In this document: piece after piece, positions 36,201 to 48,750 of the stretch
Layout of the letters: each line of letters starts with the position of its first letter
How positions within the stretch are numbered: position 1 is the first letter of the stretch
Origin: Ailanthus altissimus
Taxonomy: Eukaryota > Streptophyta > Magnoliopsida > Sapindales > Simaroubaceae
Assembly: GCA_946807835.1 (NCBI GenBank)
Contig: OX327711.1
Coordinates: 19,689,501-19,753,500 of the forward strand
DNA: 64,000 bases
Direction: 5' to 3'
Made by a program: the position numbers and the translations under genes
The notes under the pieces: generated by a model
What the model saw: the letters and a program-made list of their open reading frames with translations, nothing else
Told to the model about the DNA's origin: nothing
Database searches by the model: none

Positions 36201-39200
36201 AAATTACATAAAATGCCTACTAAGTTAACAGTGAGTTCAAGTACCCTCAAAATATAAAATATTTCTCATGGACATATTACACTTCAAAAGCTTTCTTTAT
36301 TAAACACATCTTATTTTGAAAGCTCACTTACAAAAACACATGTATGTCCATGCTCAATGTCAATGCTCACATTCAGAAACATATATTCACATTTCATATC
36401 AAAATATACTTTGACATAACATAAACATATTCTTAACCCCATTTGCAAAATCATACAAAACAATTACTATGTTTATTGTGATTTCAGTAAAAAGTCTAGT
36501 ATACTTACCTCTTAACACTTTCAGCTACAAGGCTTAAATCTCCTTAACCTATCAATGGAGATCAATCCTTTCATAAGCCTCACAATTCACACAAATACTT
36601 AAATAGCTTACAAAATTATACACAATGCATTTAACACATCAAATTGGTCTAAATACTTGATTTCTCAAAACTTGTCATTCTGACCACTTACACTTAACAA
36701 AATTTTCTAATACATCAAATGATGTCCAATTACTCCAAAATCAGAATGTATTAATCTTGACTCATATATCCTTCCTATATATGAATATTATATCAAAATT
36801 CTTACACAATCCATTTCATACACATCATCAAATCCAAACTACAAACCTGACAGGATCAAGATACTTACTGAACAGTATTCAATCTCCCAATTTTATAAAA
36901 TCATATACTAACTCAAAAATTATAAAACTACTACATAATTACTCTTAACACATATCTCAGTCCATGATAAATATTTCACTTCCAAATCACTGCCAAAAGT
37001 ATTTTAAAACTATTTTATTCTATAACTTTAAAAATCTGTTAATCAAATATTGCAATGAGCTGATACACTTTAGAAATTCATAACACTTCAACCACATTGA
37101 TCTAAATTCTCAATTCCGAGTATATCATATTAGACATATAAAATTATCATATTCCACAATTTCGTAATTTTTGAAGATCATTCAGTAGGACAAACATTGT
37201 TCGTCACTGTATTATACTGTTTACACAGGAAATTTCCAGAATTTCAGGGTCATTTTGGTAAATTCACTATAAACTCAATTTCCAGAATTTTCAATCGATT
37301 CAAAGTCTCAGATGATCCTTAACATGTCTAATTTCATATACTCAAAATTCAAAACCAGAATCGAATCACAAAAATTTATAAAATTCCTAGATCAAGAGGT
37401 TATTCAGCAGAAATTCCACAATTCATCATAATTTATCAAACTATCTTATAGATCATCATCAATTCTCATATGATCTTACGAAATACACAACAAATCCTCA
37501 ATTATACATATTTTCAGAAATCAAAACTTAAAGGAATTAACTTAATTAATACCAATAAATTGAGAAATACGTATGATATACCTCTTGAAATTCAAAATTC
37601 CAATTTCTTCTTCTTTTTCTTCTTCTTCTCCTCTTTCTCTCTCCTCTATTTCTCTCTTCTCTCTCTTAAAATGGGTAGCTCGACCTAAAAATGGTAAATT
37701 AGGGTTCAAAAGTGTATTTTTATACTAAGAGGCTAAGTTTTAGTATTTACAAATTTTCCCCCAAAACTTTCAAAGTATAACAATTTGGTCCCTAAAATAA
37801 ATCTAAAGTCATACAAATAAACCCAATACTAATCGTATATCCTTAACCTATAAAATATTACTAATAACAATATATAATTCAAGTATCACCAACATACAAA
37901 TAAAATACGTATATTTATACATATATAAATACTTATTCTTACCAGTCGTGGATACTGGTTACTACAATTTACCTTTATATGAGTCATATATTTCTCTATG
38001 TTGATTTTTTGAGGAAAAATAGATTCAAAGAATTTTATATTTTTAGACTCTATTATATTATTTGCATAAAATAATCTAACGGTATTCTTTATTCTGAGCA
38101 TAATTTATAAATATACAATCAATTATTTTAGGTCCCATCCTTTTCCTTTTAGGGTTAGGAATAAGAACATTTGCAAGACATCCTCACACTTTGAAGTATG
38201 AAAGGTTAAGTGCAGAACCTTTCTATAACTCATAGAGTGTAATTCTCAATTTCGTATAAGGAATTCTATTTTGCATATAGCAAGCAGTTAAAATTGCTTC
38301 CCCTTCACAAGTTTATAGGTGCCCCAAAATTTATTAACATGTAATTCATCATGTCCTTCAATATTCTATTTTTCTTTTCAACTACCCCATTAGATTCAGG
38401 CGAGTATGATGGTGTAATTTCAAGTATAAGTTCATTGTCCTCACAATAGGACCTAAACAAGTTAGACACATATTCTCTTTCTCTATTAGTTCTTAATTTT
38501 TTATATTTTCCTACCAAGTTGATTTTTAACTTCTTATTTATAAATTAAGAACTTATCACATGATTCATCCTTATTTCTTAATAAATATATCTTAGTATAT
38601 TTTGATAAATCGTCTATAAAGATTATATAAAATCTTTTTTCTCCTCATCTAATCATGATATCTTTAAAATCACTTAGGTCATTATGAATCAAACTAAGCA
38701 ATTTAGTTTCTCTAAGAGTTATTAGTTTACAACTTTTCTTGGTGAATTTTCTTTCCACGCATACATTACATTGATGCATTTCATCTAAACTCATGTTAGA
38801 AAGTAAAGCAGCTCTTTTCATCTTTCTAGAATAAAAATAATTCAAGTGACTTAGTTAACCATGCCATAAATTGAAAGGGTCAACAATATAAACTGAAGAA
38901 GAATTCTTATTAATAGAAACATAAAGTACATTGAGTTTGAACAATTCATTGAAAGAATATCTCTTTCCAAAAAATATCCCACCGTTAGTCATTACAACTT
39001 TTTCCCTTCAAATGAGATTTTTACATTTGCTTTTCCTAGCATAAATACAGAAACAAGATTGTATCTAATGTTCAAAATATGGAGTATATTATTTAATACA
39101 TGCGACTTTCTTGATGTTAATTTAAGAAGAACTTTTCCTTTCTTCACCATTGGTGCAGAATAAGAATTATCAAGATAAACTTATTCCTCTCATTCTCTCT

Positions 39201-39600
39201 CTTGGACATAATCACGAAAAGTACTATTGTCATCGCATATATGTTTAATGGCTCTAGAGTTAATGACCTACTCTTTGTTTTTATTTGTAATCATGTTCAC
39301 TTGGGAAATAACTACAATGGCAATTGCGTCATCTCCCTCAGCCAAATTAGGTTTAGGAGTTTTATTGTTTCCCTTCTTATTTCTATACTTATACTAATAT
39401 GTAAAATGACCACCATTCCCATAAGCATAACACTTATCTTTCTTTTTGAATGAGGATTTATTTTTCTTAAGATAAGAATTGCTTGTGGATTTTTGATGTT
39501 TTTTATCATGACTTTCACCATCAACTAAATTAGTATTAGAGGCTAATTTTTTTTTGCTTTTTCTAAGTTCTTTCATTGGCGATTTTTTTCTTCTATTCTT
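33300..39600 (-). pseudogene. Broken copia gag-pol, copy B
   Basis: In element order from the right, pieces are: gag with a worn zinc knuckle (CYAYGNGGHF) at 39,394-39,576; GAG-pre-integrase and start of integrase at 38,645-38,845; integrase core and C-terminal part (YSPESNGVVEKKNR) at 38,305-38,517; then RT and RNase H left of the nested solo LTR. The RT active-site box reads YVNDM (34,536-34,550) instead of YVDDM, so a catalytic Asp is lost in addition to the stops and frameshifts. Confidence 0.85.
35256..37966. mobile_element. Solo LTR, 2.7 kb family, copy 1
   Basis: It starts TGTCACGCCCCAGACCC and ends GGTTACTACA. Perfect 5-bp target duplications ATTTA lie at 35,251-35,255 and 37,967-37,971. 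The empty site is visible in copia copy A near 7,690. It matches 43,264-46,055 from end to end in the same orientation. No gag-pol is present, so it is best read as a solo LTR left by LTR-LTR recombination. The terminal words are common in plant Ty3/gypsy LTRs. Confidence 0.88.
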
Positions 39601-40406
39601 ATATACACAATAGAATCCTCCAATTTTAAGTGTTTCATTTTGTACTTGTTGCTTTTTTTTATAATCATTTCAAGAATCAGAAAAATTTTCTATCAAGTAA
39701 CCTACCACAAAAGGTTTTGGAAGACCTATTCCCTAAAATTTCAAGTCATTGATTAGAATATGAAAGTCATATATTTGGGTTGTAACATCCTTTTCTTCAA
39801 ACATTTTAAAATCTAAAAAACTAGCTATAACATACTTTTAGGCATCAATATTTTCTATTACATACTTTTCTTAAGTTGTGTCTAAATCTTATATGCACCT
39901 TTATATGTGGAGTACACATTATATAATTCATTTGACAAAGTATGCAAAAATGTGTTTCTATATACCTTATTCACTTTACTCCATTTTGAAAATTCCTCAT
40001 TGTAATTTTTTATAATAACTTTTGGAGGAGGAAGTGTAAAATGATTTGCCAAATCTATAACATCTAATGTGTCAAAGACATGGTCTTATCATCTCTTGAA
40101 ATGCTTCCCATTGAATAGTGGTATCATTGTAGCCTCGAAAAGTGAATTAGTTACAGCTAACAAAGAGAAATCACTTGTAATATTCATGTGGAAATAATTT
40201 TAAGATTGTTAGACAAGCTGTATGTGGGATGTGTGTATAATCTAAGGATACAAAAAGTGATGTGTTTAATGTCAAGGCATGCTAGGCACTATCCTTAAAA
40301 TTATTTTTACATCTACAAAGATACTAATCAAGGTGCAATAGAGTTTGAATAGTTGGATAATTCTAGGATTCAATGACAATTAAAAGTTGCAAATATGCAC
40401 ACCAAA

Positions 40407-40821
40407 TGCAACTTTCTTGGACAACAAGTGAACTTAGAAGTAGTTGATAAGTAGAGAGAATTTATGATCAAAGATGAAGAAAAGAATTTAGTTCTTTCAA
40501 ATGAAGTGTGCATGTAGTATTTATAGAGTTAATGTGTGTCTGTTTGGAGAGACACAACACTTCTTCAAAAGGCCATATTTATTGGAAGAGGTAGATGACT
40601 CTTCCAAGAGTCACATTTTCAACTTCTAGCATCATAGCGCTCAATGGGACTTATTTCAAAATCCTGACTCTTTCAACGACGCCCAGATGCTGGCACTACG
40701 CCGCTCAAGCCTACTCTGGCTTAAGTGCTTCCTGTTCACTTTTGTTTCTCTTTTTGGCTCTTTTTTCTATTCTAATACTTTGATTTACTTTTGTTTATTT
40801 GAAATACACTCATAATTATCA
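40407..40821 (-). repeat. 5' LTR of copia copy B
   Basis: Inverted match of 2,581-2,972. It starts TGATAATTATGAG and ends GTTGCA on -, with a TATAAATA box at 40,518-40,525. The flank beyond 40,821 is the inverse of the flank before 2,581. Confidence 0.82.
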
Positions 40822-41890
40822 ATATTAAACACGTTTAAGTTACGATAAACATATTTTTATATATTTATATATTATATTTTTGTAGTCTTATAATTGAAAT
40901 TTGTCTTACTCACGTCCTACACGAATATACACAAAATTTAATTTTAAAAAAATTAATTTGATTCATTTAGTTTAATATGACTTAAACGAATATACAAATC
41001 GCAAAACTTAAATATATATTTGACACAAGATTAGTAAACATGTAATAAAAATTCGATTTGTTTATTAATTGTGTTAATTTTTTTTATTCATATTTATTTA
41101 AAACGTATTAAATTCGTGTCGAATAATCATTATGTGACTCATTTTGCCACTCCTACTTATATATTCTAAATTTATAAATTCAACACTACTTTTTTTTTTA
41201 GATTCTTCATATAAAAATATCAAATTTAGGGGAATTGTTCTTTCAAAAATAAAATAAAAATTATGGGAAATGTTGGAATACAACAACAGCACATTTCAGC
41301 TTACCGATTTTTATGTTGTAGTTTCAATATTTTATTCTAGTTCTCAAATTTAAGTTTAAAGAGAAAAAAAAATGTTAGTGTGTAATGAAAAATTTGATGC
41401 GACTTAACTATACAACAACTTTACTCTAGACCGAGCCAAACTTTATTGGTGTGCATAAATTATGAGTTATGACATAATTAAAGAGGAGAAAGGATCCATG
41501 AATTTTGATTAATATTTACCACGTCGAGCTGCATTGTTAGTTAATATTTAAACGTTTAAATGTTACCAGAATCAAATGCTCAAACTAAATATCAAATAAT
41601 ATTTAATTAAGTTGGTTGGCAAATCAATTTATATGAAACTTATATACAACAATGAAAATTAAATTAGAATATTACTTTTAATATATCAATGTTTATTGGA
41701 AAATTACATTCATTATGTGACTACGTCAGTGCATGAACTGAACATTAGGTATTAAATAATACGGATTACATTATTAACAAATTATTTAATTAGTCTTAAC
41801 AAGTTAACACGAAGTAAATTTGGATTTTGACCAATTTTAGCTTATATTTAATATTTATGAGATACAAAGTTAGCTTAATTATTTATATAT

Positions 41891-44800
41891 TGATACAGTA
41901 AAAAAGAAGATGATGAGACAGATTCAATATTTTATTTAGTCTAAGAACATTTGAAATAAAGAATTAAACTAAACTCACATTAATTTTAAGAATATTTACA
42001 TATTTAGAATGTTAGATCTCATTGATTTAATAAATATTAAAAAATAATAAAGGACAACTCAAACAATTTATACCATAATTGAATAATTAAAATAACAAAC
42101 TTCTTCTAATGTTATAAAATACACATATTTATATTGATCATTAATTATTCTAAACCTATTAAATAAGACTTCTTAATAAATTAGGAATACGACTCAAATA
42201 ATAATTATTAAACTAATAAAAATAAATAAATAAAAATAGGATTCAAATTAATTAAGATATTCTTAAAAATAATAAACTCAAATTTGATTAGGAATTCTTG
42301 TAATTCTAAAACTACATCATTCTCACTCTTTTGAAAAAATCGTCCTCAAATTTTACTTTGAATTCTTTTTTATTTGAGTCTTTCGAAGAATGAAAATGAA
42401 TTTTTAAAATAATATTTTGATGCAAACCACGAATTTCGAACTTTTAATTTTTGCCACAATGTCTGTCTAATAATTTTAATGAAGAGAAACAAACTCTTCA
42501 ATGATCAATTTTTCTAATAAAATCTTTAAAAAAATGCTCATTCATCTTCTTAAAACACTTAATGACGAATGAATTTTCTTGAAACTCTTCCACATGTTTG
42601 TCATATGTCTCAATTTTAAAAACTTCACTAATAATTGGCTGCCGATCAAAATCAATGACTAGATTTGGTAAAATTAATGTCAATCTGAATGGTTAATTAA
42701 CATTATCTTCTTATTCATTAATATTGTCTATGACCTTGATATCATCTTCTTTCTCAATTTTATTATTTTCATCTTCAATATTATAAAGATAATGGTACTT
42801 GAATGTTTACATGGTTTGGTACTCTATATGGTTTATGTCCACGCCTCAAGCAACTAGTTTTGAAGCTTCCACTAACTTGCCTTAAGTTAAGGCCAAGAAT
42901 TAATACACTTAACTTCCAATGTGTCAAAAAATCTTTACAACAAATTAATTTTTAAGATATCAATTGAACTCTTACAACAAAAGAGTAACAACTTTTCTCT
43001 CAAGGTACTTCATACAAGTATTTAACTTACAACAAAAGAGTAACCACTATTTTTTTAAAGTGTTTCCCATAAACACTTAAATAAACTCAATATAAGAATT
43101 AATATATAAAATAAATTGAACTCCCAAATGAGTAAATATAAAGATGTAAAAACAATTAAGTTCTCAATTTCGATATATGGCATTTTTCTATTCTTATTGA
43201 GCTTCAAATGAGTGAGGTATTTATAAGGAGTTAAAAACTAGTTGTGCTACAGTACTGCTATAGTGTCACGCCCTAGACCCAAAAGATATGACACACGATA
43301 TAACTTACATTCATTCAATAATGAGCACACACATATGCAATTTTATTGTTTCTAGTATATTCCTAAATTCTTGTTTACGGGTTAGTCTCATATTTAAAAA
43401 TATATACATAAACATTTATTGACAATATTTAAACATTCATTTCAATTTTTCAGAATTATAACAATTGAATTATGACAAGGGCAATTAGTAAACCGGAGAT
43501 ACGCAGAGTTTTCTCAGAGATTAACACTCTACTACGTCACCAATAGCAACTTTGTTACTGGAAGCCCAAAATATATTCATTGCAAATTCTTACTTAAAAT
43601 CAACCCATAACTACACTTGGTGAAACATAAACCAAATACAATCACACCTAATAAAATAACACATAAGTATTTATTCAATAGGGATAAATCAAATATCTTA
43701 AACTATATGTCCACAAATGAAACACTTAGCAACTTAGAGAACCCAAGGGACAGTAGAAACCTTACCAAATTCGCTAAGTACATATGTACCTTGTTTATCT
43801 AAAATCACCATAAACTATAATAAGTATAAAACTCAGTAAGCATACTAGTTTTTCATATATCAAATTACAAATACATATATGTACACAATGCATGTGTATG
43901 ATATGCTGTGATAAATCAAAATTCATAATCTTATCAAATCACATGTCAGGTAAGTGCTTACACATTCTTTTAAAACATATAATAGGAATATCATTACTCA
44001 ACTACTATTTAATAAAACTTTCATATCACATATCACATAATGAGCCAAATGTCACTCATAGGTGACATACCGTATGAGAGGAATAGTACAAGTAAGGTTT
44101 TAAATTACACATATATAATGCTCATGCTCGAAGGTAAAACTCAAACCCTCACCTTGATCATCGACGAGTCCTCTTACATGCACCAATACACCACCACACG
44201 AATGTGAATACTCACTATTCTTTTAGGTACCAATAGGATCCTCCCTACATACAGAACACATAACATGTATCAATTCCGAAGGAAAGGCCACACATAAAAG
44301 CTCCAAAAATCACATAAGATGCCTACTAAGTCAATAGTGAGTTCAAGCATCTTCAAAACACAAAATGTTTCTCATGGACATATTACACTTCAAAAGCTTT
44401 ATTTGTTAAACATATTTCATTTTGAAAGTTTACTTTCAAAAAACATGTATGTTCATGCTCAATGTCAATACTCACATTCATAAACATATGTCTTTCACAT
44501 TTTATATCAAATATACTTTAGCATAACATAAATATATTTGTAAACACATTTATAAAATCATACATAGACAATTACTATGCTTATTGTGATTTCAGTAAAA
44601 TTCTAGTATACTTACCTCTTAACACTTTCGGCTATAAGGCTTAAATCTCCTTAACCTATCAATAGAGATTAATCCTTTCATGAGCCTCAACATTCACACA
44701 AAACACTTTAAATAACTTATAAAATTACACATATTGCACTTATCACATCGAATTGGTTTAATTACTTGGTTTCTCAAAACCTGTCATTCTGATCACTTAC

Positions 44801-47301
44801 ACTTAACAAAAAAAATTTATACATCAAATGATGTCCAATTACTCCAAAATTAAAATATATTATTCTTAGCTCATATATACTTCTTATGTATGAATATTAT
44901 ATCGTAATTTCTATACAATCCATTCTATAAATACTATCAAATCCAAACTATTATTCTGACATGATTAAGATATTTATTGAACAGTATTCAATCTCTCAAT
45001 TTTATAAAATCATATAATAACTCAAAAATTATAAAACTATACAGAATTACTCTTGACACATATCTCAATTTATGATAAATATTTTACTTTAAAATCACTG
45101 CAAAAAATATTTTAAAACTATTTTATTCTATAAATTTAAAAATATGTTAATCAAATACTGCAATGAGCTGACACTCTTTAAAAAATCATAATAATTTAAC
45201 CACATTGATTTAAATTCTCAATTTTGAGTATATCATATTTCATAAATTCGTAATTTTTGAAGATCATTAAGCAGACCAAAATTTGTTTGTCATTGTATTA
45301 TACTGTTAACACATGAAATTTTCAGAATTTCAGAGTCATTTCGGTAAATTCACTACAAATTCAATTTCTGAAATTTTCAATCGATTCAAAGTCTCAAATA
45401 ATTCTAAATATGTCTAAATTCATATACTCAAAATTCAAAACCATAATCGAAGCACAACAATTTATAAAATTCCTTAATCAAGAGACTATCAAGTAGAAAT
45501 TCTGCAATTCATCATGATATATCAAACTATCTACATAGATCATCATGAATTCTCACAATATCTTATTAAGTACACATCAAATCCTCAATTGTACATATTT
45601 TTATAAATCAAAACTTAAAGGAATTAACTAATTTAACACAAAGAAACTAAGAAATAGTTATAATATACCTCTTAAAACTTAAATTCTAACTTTTTTTTTT
45701 TCTTATTCTTCTTCTCTTTCTCTCCCCATTCTTTCTCTCTTTTCTCACTCTAAAAGAGGTAGCTCGACCAAAATGAGTGAATTAGGGTTTCAAAAGTACA
45801 TTTTTATACTAAGAGGCTAATTTTTAGTATTTATAAATTTGCCCCCAAAATTTTTAAAGCATTATAATTTGGCCCCTAAAATAAATCTAAAGTCTTGCAA
45901 ATAAACTCAATACTAATAATATGTCCTTAATCTATATAAACAATACTAATAACAATACATAAATTAAGTATCATTCACATACAAATAAAATATGAATATT
46001 ATACATATATATATAAATATTTATTCTTTTCGGTGTTGGATAAGTGGTTACTACATATAGTGTTATTACCATTGCTATAGTGCGACTACAGTACCTTAGT
46101 CGTTACAAACAGTGATGATATAGTATCTTGACGGTTGCTATAGTGACCCGCTATAGTGATCCTCTCAAAGTTTTGACATTTTGTATTTTAGTCCATTTTT
46201 TGAAGTTTTTAAAACTTTACACTTTGATCCAACTTTAACATGCTTGAATAATTTTGCCATAACTTTTCATAAACAACTCCAAATTTATTTTTATAAACTT
46301 TTTTGAAAAACTGACACAATTATCTTTCTATTATCATTAAATTTGTGTATATTTTTGGTCTCATGCAGTATTAGTATAATTTTGAATATGCCCTTCTGTT
46401 TCCTTAAAGTCTTGAAGTGTTTTACTTGTTCATAATTTACCTCACTTCTACATTTAATTTATTCAAGGCTTAAATATAAAATTTGTTATCATCAAAACAT
46501 CAATATGTATAATTAGAAAGTCAACATACTCGAATAAAAAATTTACACACCCTTTTAGATCTCAAAAAAATAATCGCAAATCATGTTTTAAATCCCCATT
46601 GAAATTAATCATAATTTTTTGCACTATAATATAAAAAAAATCACTCTTTTTTCTTTTGATTTTTTCACCTTTTTTCCTTAAAAAAAAAAACTCAAAAGGT
46701 AAAATAGAAATTAATCTTGGTTTAGTATTGTGAGGAAATGGTGGCTGTTGATGGAGCGGTAAGGGTCAGGTCTTAGAAAGTAGAGCATGGTGAAAAAGAT
46801 GGCAGTCGATTTGAGACTTGAAATATGGCGATTAAGGTGGATCGAGGCGGTAGTGATCATGATTGTTGTTAATGGTTTTTTGTCGATCGACACCAAACTG
46901 ACGCAAGCGAAAGAGTTGATGACGGAATAAATTTAATATTCTATTTAGTCTAAAAATACCCAAAATAAAGAATTAAATTAAACTCATGTTGATTTAGAGA
47001 ATACCCACGAATTTTGACTGTTAGATTTTGTTGATTTAACGAAGATCAAGAAATAACAAAGAATAAGTCAAAGAGTTTATTTTATAACTAATTAATCAAA
47101 ATAACAAGTCTTTTCTAATGTTACAAAAGACACATTTTTATACTTATAATTAATTAAGAATACAATTTAAGTAATAATTACTAAACTAATAAAATATTTA
47201 AAAAAAAGTAAATTAAAATAAGAATCAAACTAATTAAAATATTCCTAAAGTTAATAAACTATATTTCAATTAGAAATTCATATAGTTCTGAAACTGCATC
47301 A
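41891..47301 (-). mobile_element. Non-autonomous LTR retrotransposon with 9-bp terminal inverted repeats
   Basis: The 3' LTR is 41,891-42,319 and the 5' LTR is 46,899-47,301. Both show the TGATGCAGT...ACTGCATCA type of ends (with TGATACAGT and ACTACATCA variants). A purine tract, AAAAGAGTGAGAA on -, precedes the 3' LTR. A possible primer-binding stretch, GTTTGGTGTCGATCGACA, follows the 5' LTR. The target duplication is TATAT on both sides. Without the nested solo LTR it is about 2.6 kb, with no protease, RT or integrase recognisable. Arm A keeps only its 3' end, at the same insertion site. Confidence 0.8.
43264..46055. mobile_element. Solo LTR, 2.7 kb family, copy 2
   Basis: It starts TGTCACGCCCTAGACCC and ends GGTTACTACA. 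The target duplications are TATAG at 43,259-43,263 and 46,056-46,060. It shares its full length with 35,256-37,966 but has a different target duplication, so the two were independent insertions. It is nested inside the non-autonomous LTR element. Confidence 0.88.
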
Positions 47302-48149
47302 TATATATAACAATTTCACTTATGCTATATATTTGGTGTAATCAAGACATGAATGAGATTTTTTTATATGAGTATCGCTACACTTTTCAATTTATATTTT
47401 AATTTCTTCTCATCTTAAACATGTAACATACATAAATTTGATGATAAAAACTATAATAGTTATTTTAAAAATTATAAAAAAAATTATCATCTAGTTAATA
47501 TATGTCACATAATTTAAAATGAAAATTACACTTTTTATCACAAATGATATGTCAATTGTTTAATGAATAATTAGTTTTTGTAACTTTTAAAATAATTAAT
47601 TATATTATTTTATTATTTAATAAATATTTAAAATAAAAAAAATTAAGATTAAATTTGAGAAAAATAATATTATTATTTTATTTTAAAAAGAAAGGAGAGA
47701 TTTGAATTAGAACCTTTACAATAAAAGTCAAATGCTTTGAAACTCTTTTTCTATTAAACTACTACCGCAAATGTTCAAGAAAAAAAAAATTATATTAATA
47801 AAAATAAATAATTATTTTATAATACCGAATTTTTTATGATATTAATAATAAAATTATTTATTAATTTAATTCAACTATTCAATTTATTTAATTTATCGAA
47901 CCCAAATACAAAAGACGATGCGAATGGTTGTTGGATGAAACTAATGGTTATATTATATACAAAACTAAGATTTTATTGCTAGTCTGGATGGATCTACAGA
48001 AAACTAAATAAAAAAAAAATAAAATTTGGTACAAAGAAAGAAAATATGTTTGCTGTTTGTGGATGCCATGTCTGCTGTTGAGCGGGCGCCGAGTGAGTTA
48101 ATAGAGGAGTCGCATGCCATTGTTTATTCAATTTATTTTTTTAAAATTA

Positions 48150-48292
48150 ATTTAAATATTAAGCTAACCTGAAAATTAATTTTTGGATCGTTTGCCTAAG
48201 ATTTATTCATTCGATAAAAAGGTTAATCCATATACCAACTAATTCTAATTGAATTGAAAATATTAATTTTCAGGTTAGCTTAATATTTAAAT
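48150..48292. repeat. Foldback with a perfect 31-bp inverted repeat
   Basis: Bases 48,150-48,180 are the exact reverse complement of 48,262-48,292. The core is AAGCTAACCTGAAAATTAAT, with an 81-base spacer. It fits a small MITE or hairpin element just outside the visible end of arm B. No target duplication was identified. Confidence 0.75.
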
Positions 48293-48498
48293 ATGAATTA
48301 CAACCCTTTAAAAATTTAGCTCAAATTTGACCCGTAAAAGTTAAAAGAAAAATTCTATCAAAAAATAAAGTAAAAAGGAAAGATCTTCGAGCTATCCTTT
48401 TTTTTATTTAAAAAAATCTTTATTTTAAGTTTTTTTTTGGTTTGTTGTCAGGCAGCTAATGCAAAAACTGTAATTTGTTAGATTTTTCAACAGCAATG

Positions 48499-48750
48499 TT
48501 AAACATAAATAGCTATCATTTCACTGGATAGTAACATTGACAAAAATGACCTTCAAAGTGGTGAGATGGCAAATGACGTGGGGTTGATTTGTTTTTTTTA
48601 ATATTTAAATCATCATATTTTATTTATAATTTTAATATTAAGCCTTTATTAAAATACTTCCATAAATTAATAACACAAATTAAATTTTTTTTAAATTAAA
48701 TAAATGATGAATAAAAAATTAATAATAATAATAAAATTATTTATTTAGTT
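48499..48750. repeat. Dispersed direct repeat, copy 2
   Basis: It matches 29,493-29,572 and 30,311-30,452 in order and direct orientation, without the 740-base segment between them. Both lie immediately outside the ends of arm B. Confidence 0.62.

Larger units (their letters stand above)
30470..40821 (-). mobile_element. Degenerate Ty1/copia retrotransposon, copy B, with nested insertions
   Basis: This is the inverted twin of 2,581-10,499. The 5' LTR (40,407-40,821) is followed leftward by gag, GAG-pre-integrase and integrase pieces, a nested solo LTR (35,256-37,966), RT and RNase H remnants, another nested insertion (30,817-33,283), and a truncated 3' LTR (30,470-30,571). It lacks copy A's two tandem duplications and its 2.15 kb insertion. 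It is broken throughout and cannot be autonomous. By eye it differs from copy A every ten bases or so, meaning an old duplication. Confidence 0.9.
40822..48127. repeat. Outer flank of arm B of the large inverted repeat
   Basis: Inverse of 1-2,580, expanded by an LTR element (41,891-47,301) that contains a nested solo LTR. Without those insertions its length is close to that of arm A. No host gene is seen. Confidence 0.85.

Noticed and set aside
37470..37688. Open frame on + with a phenylalanine/serine run
   Set aside because: It derives from the CT-rich end of the solo LTR (37,600-37,670); the second LTR copy does not preserve it.
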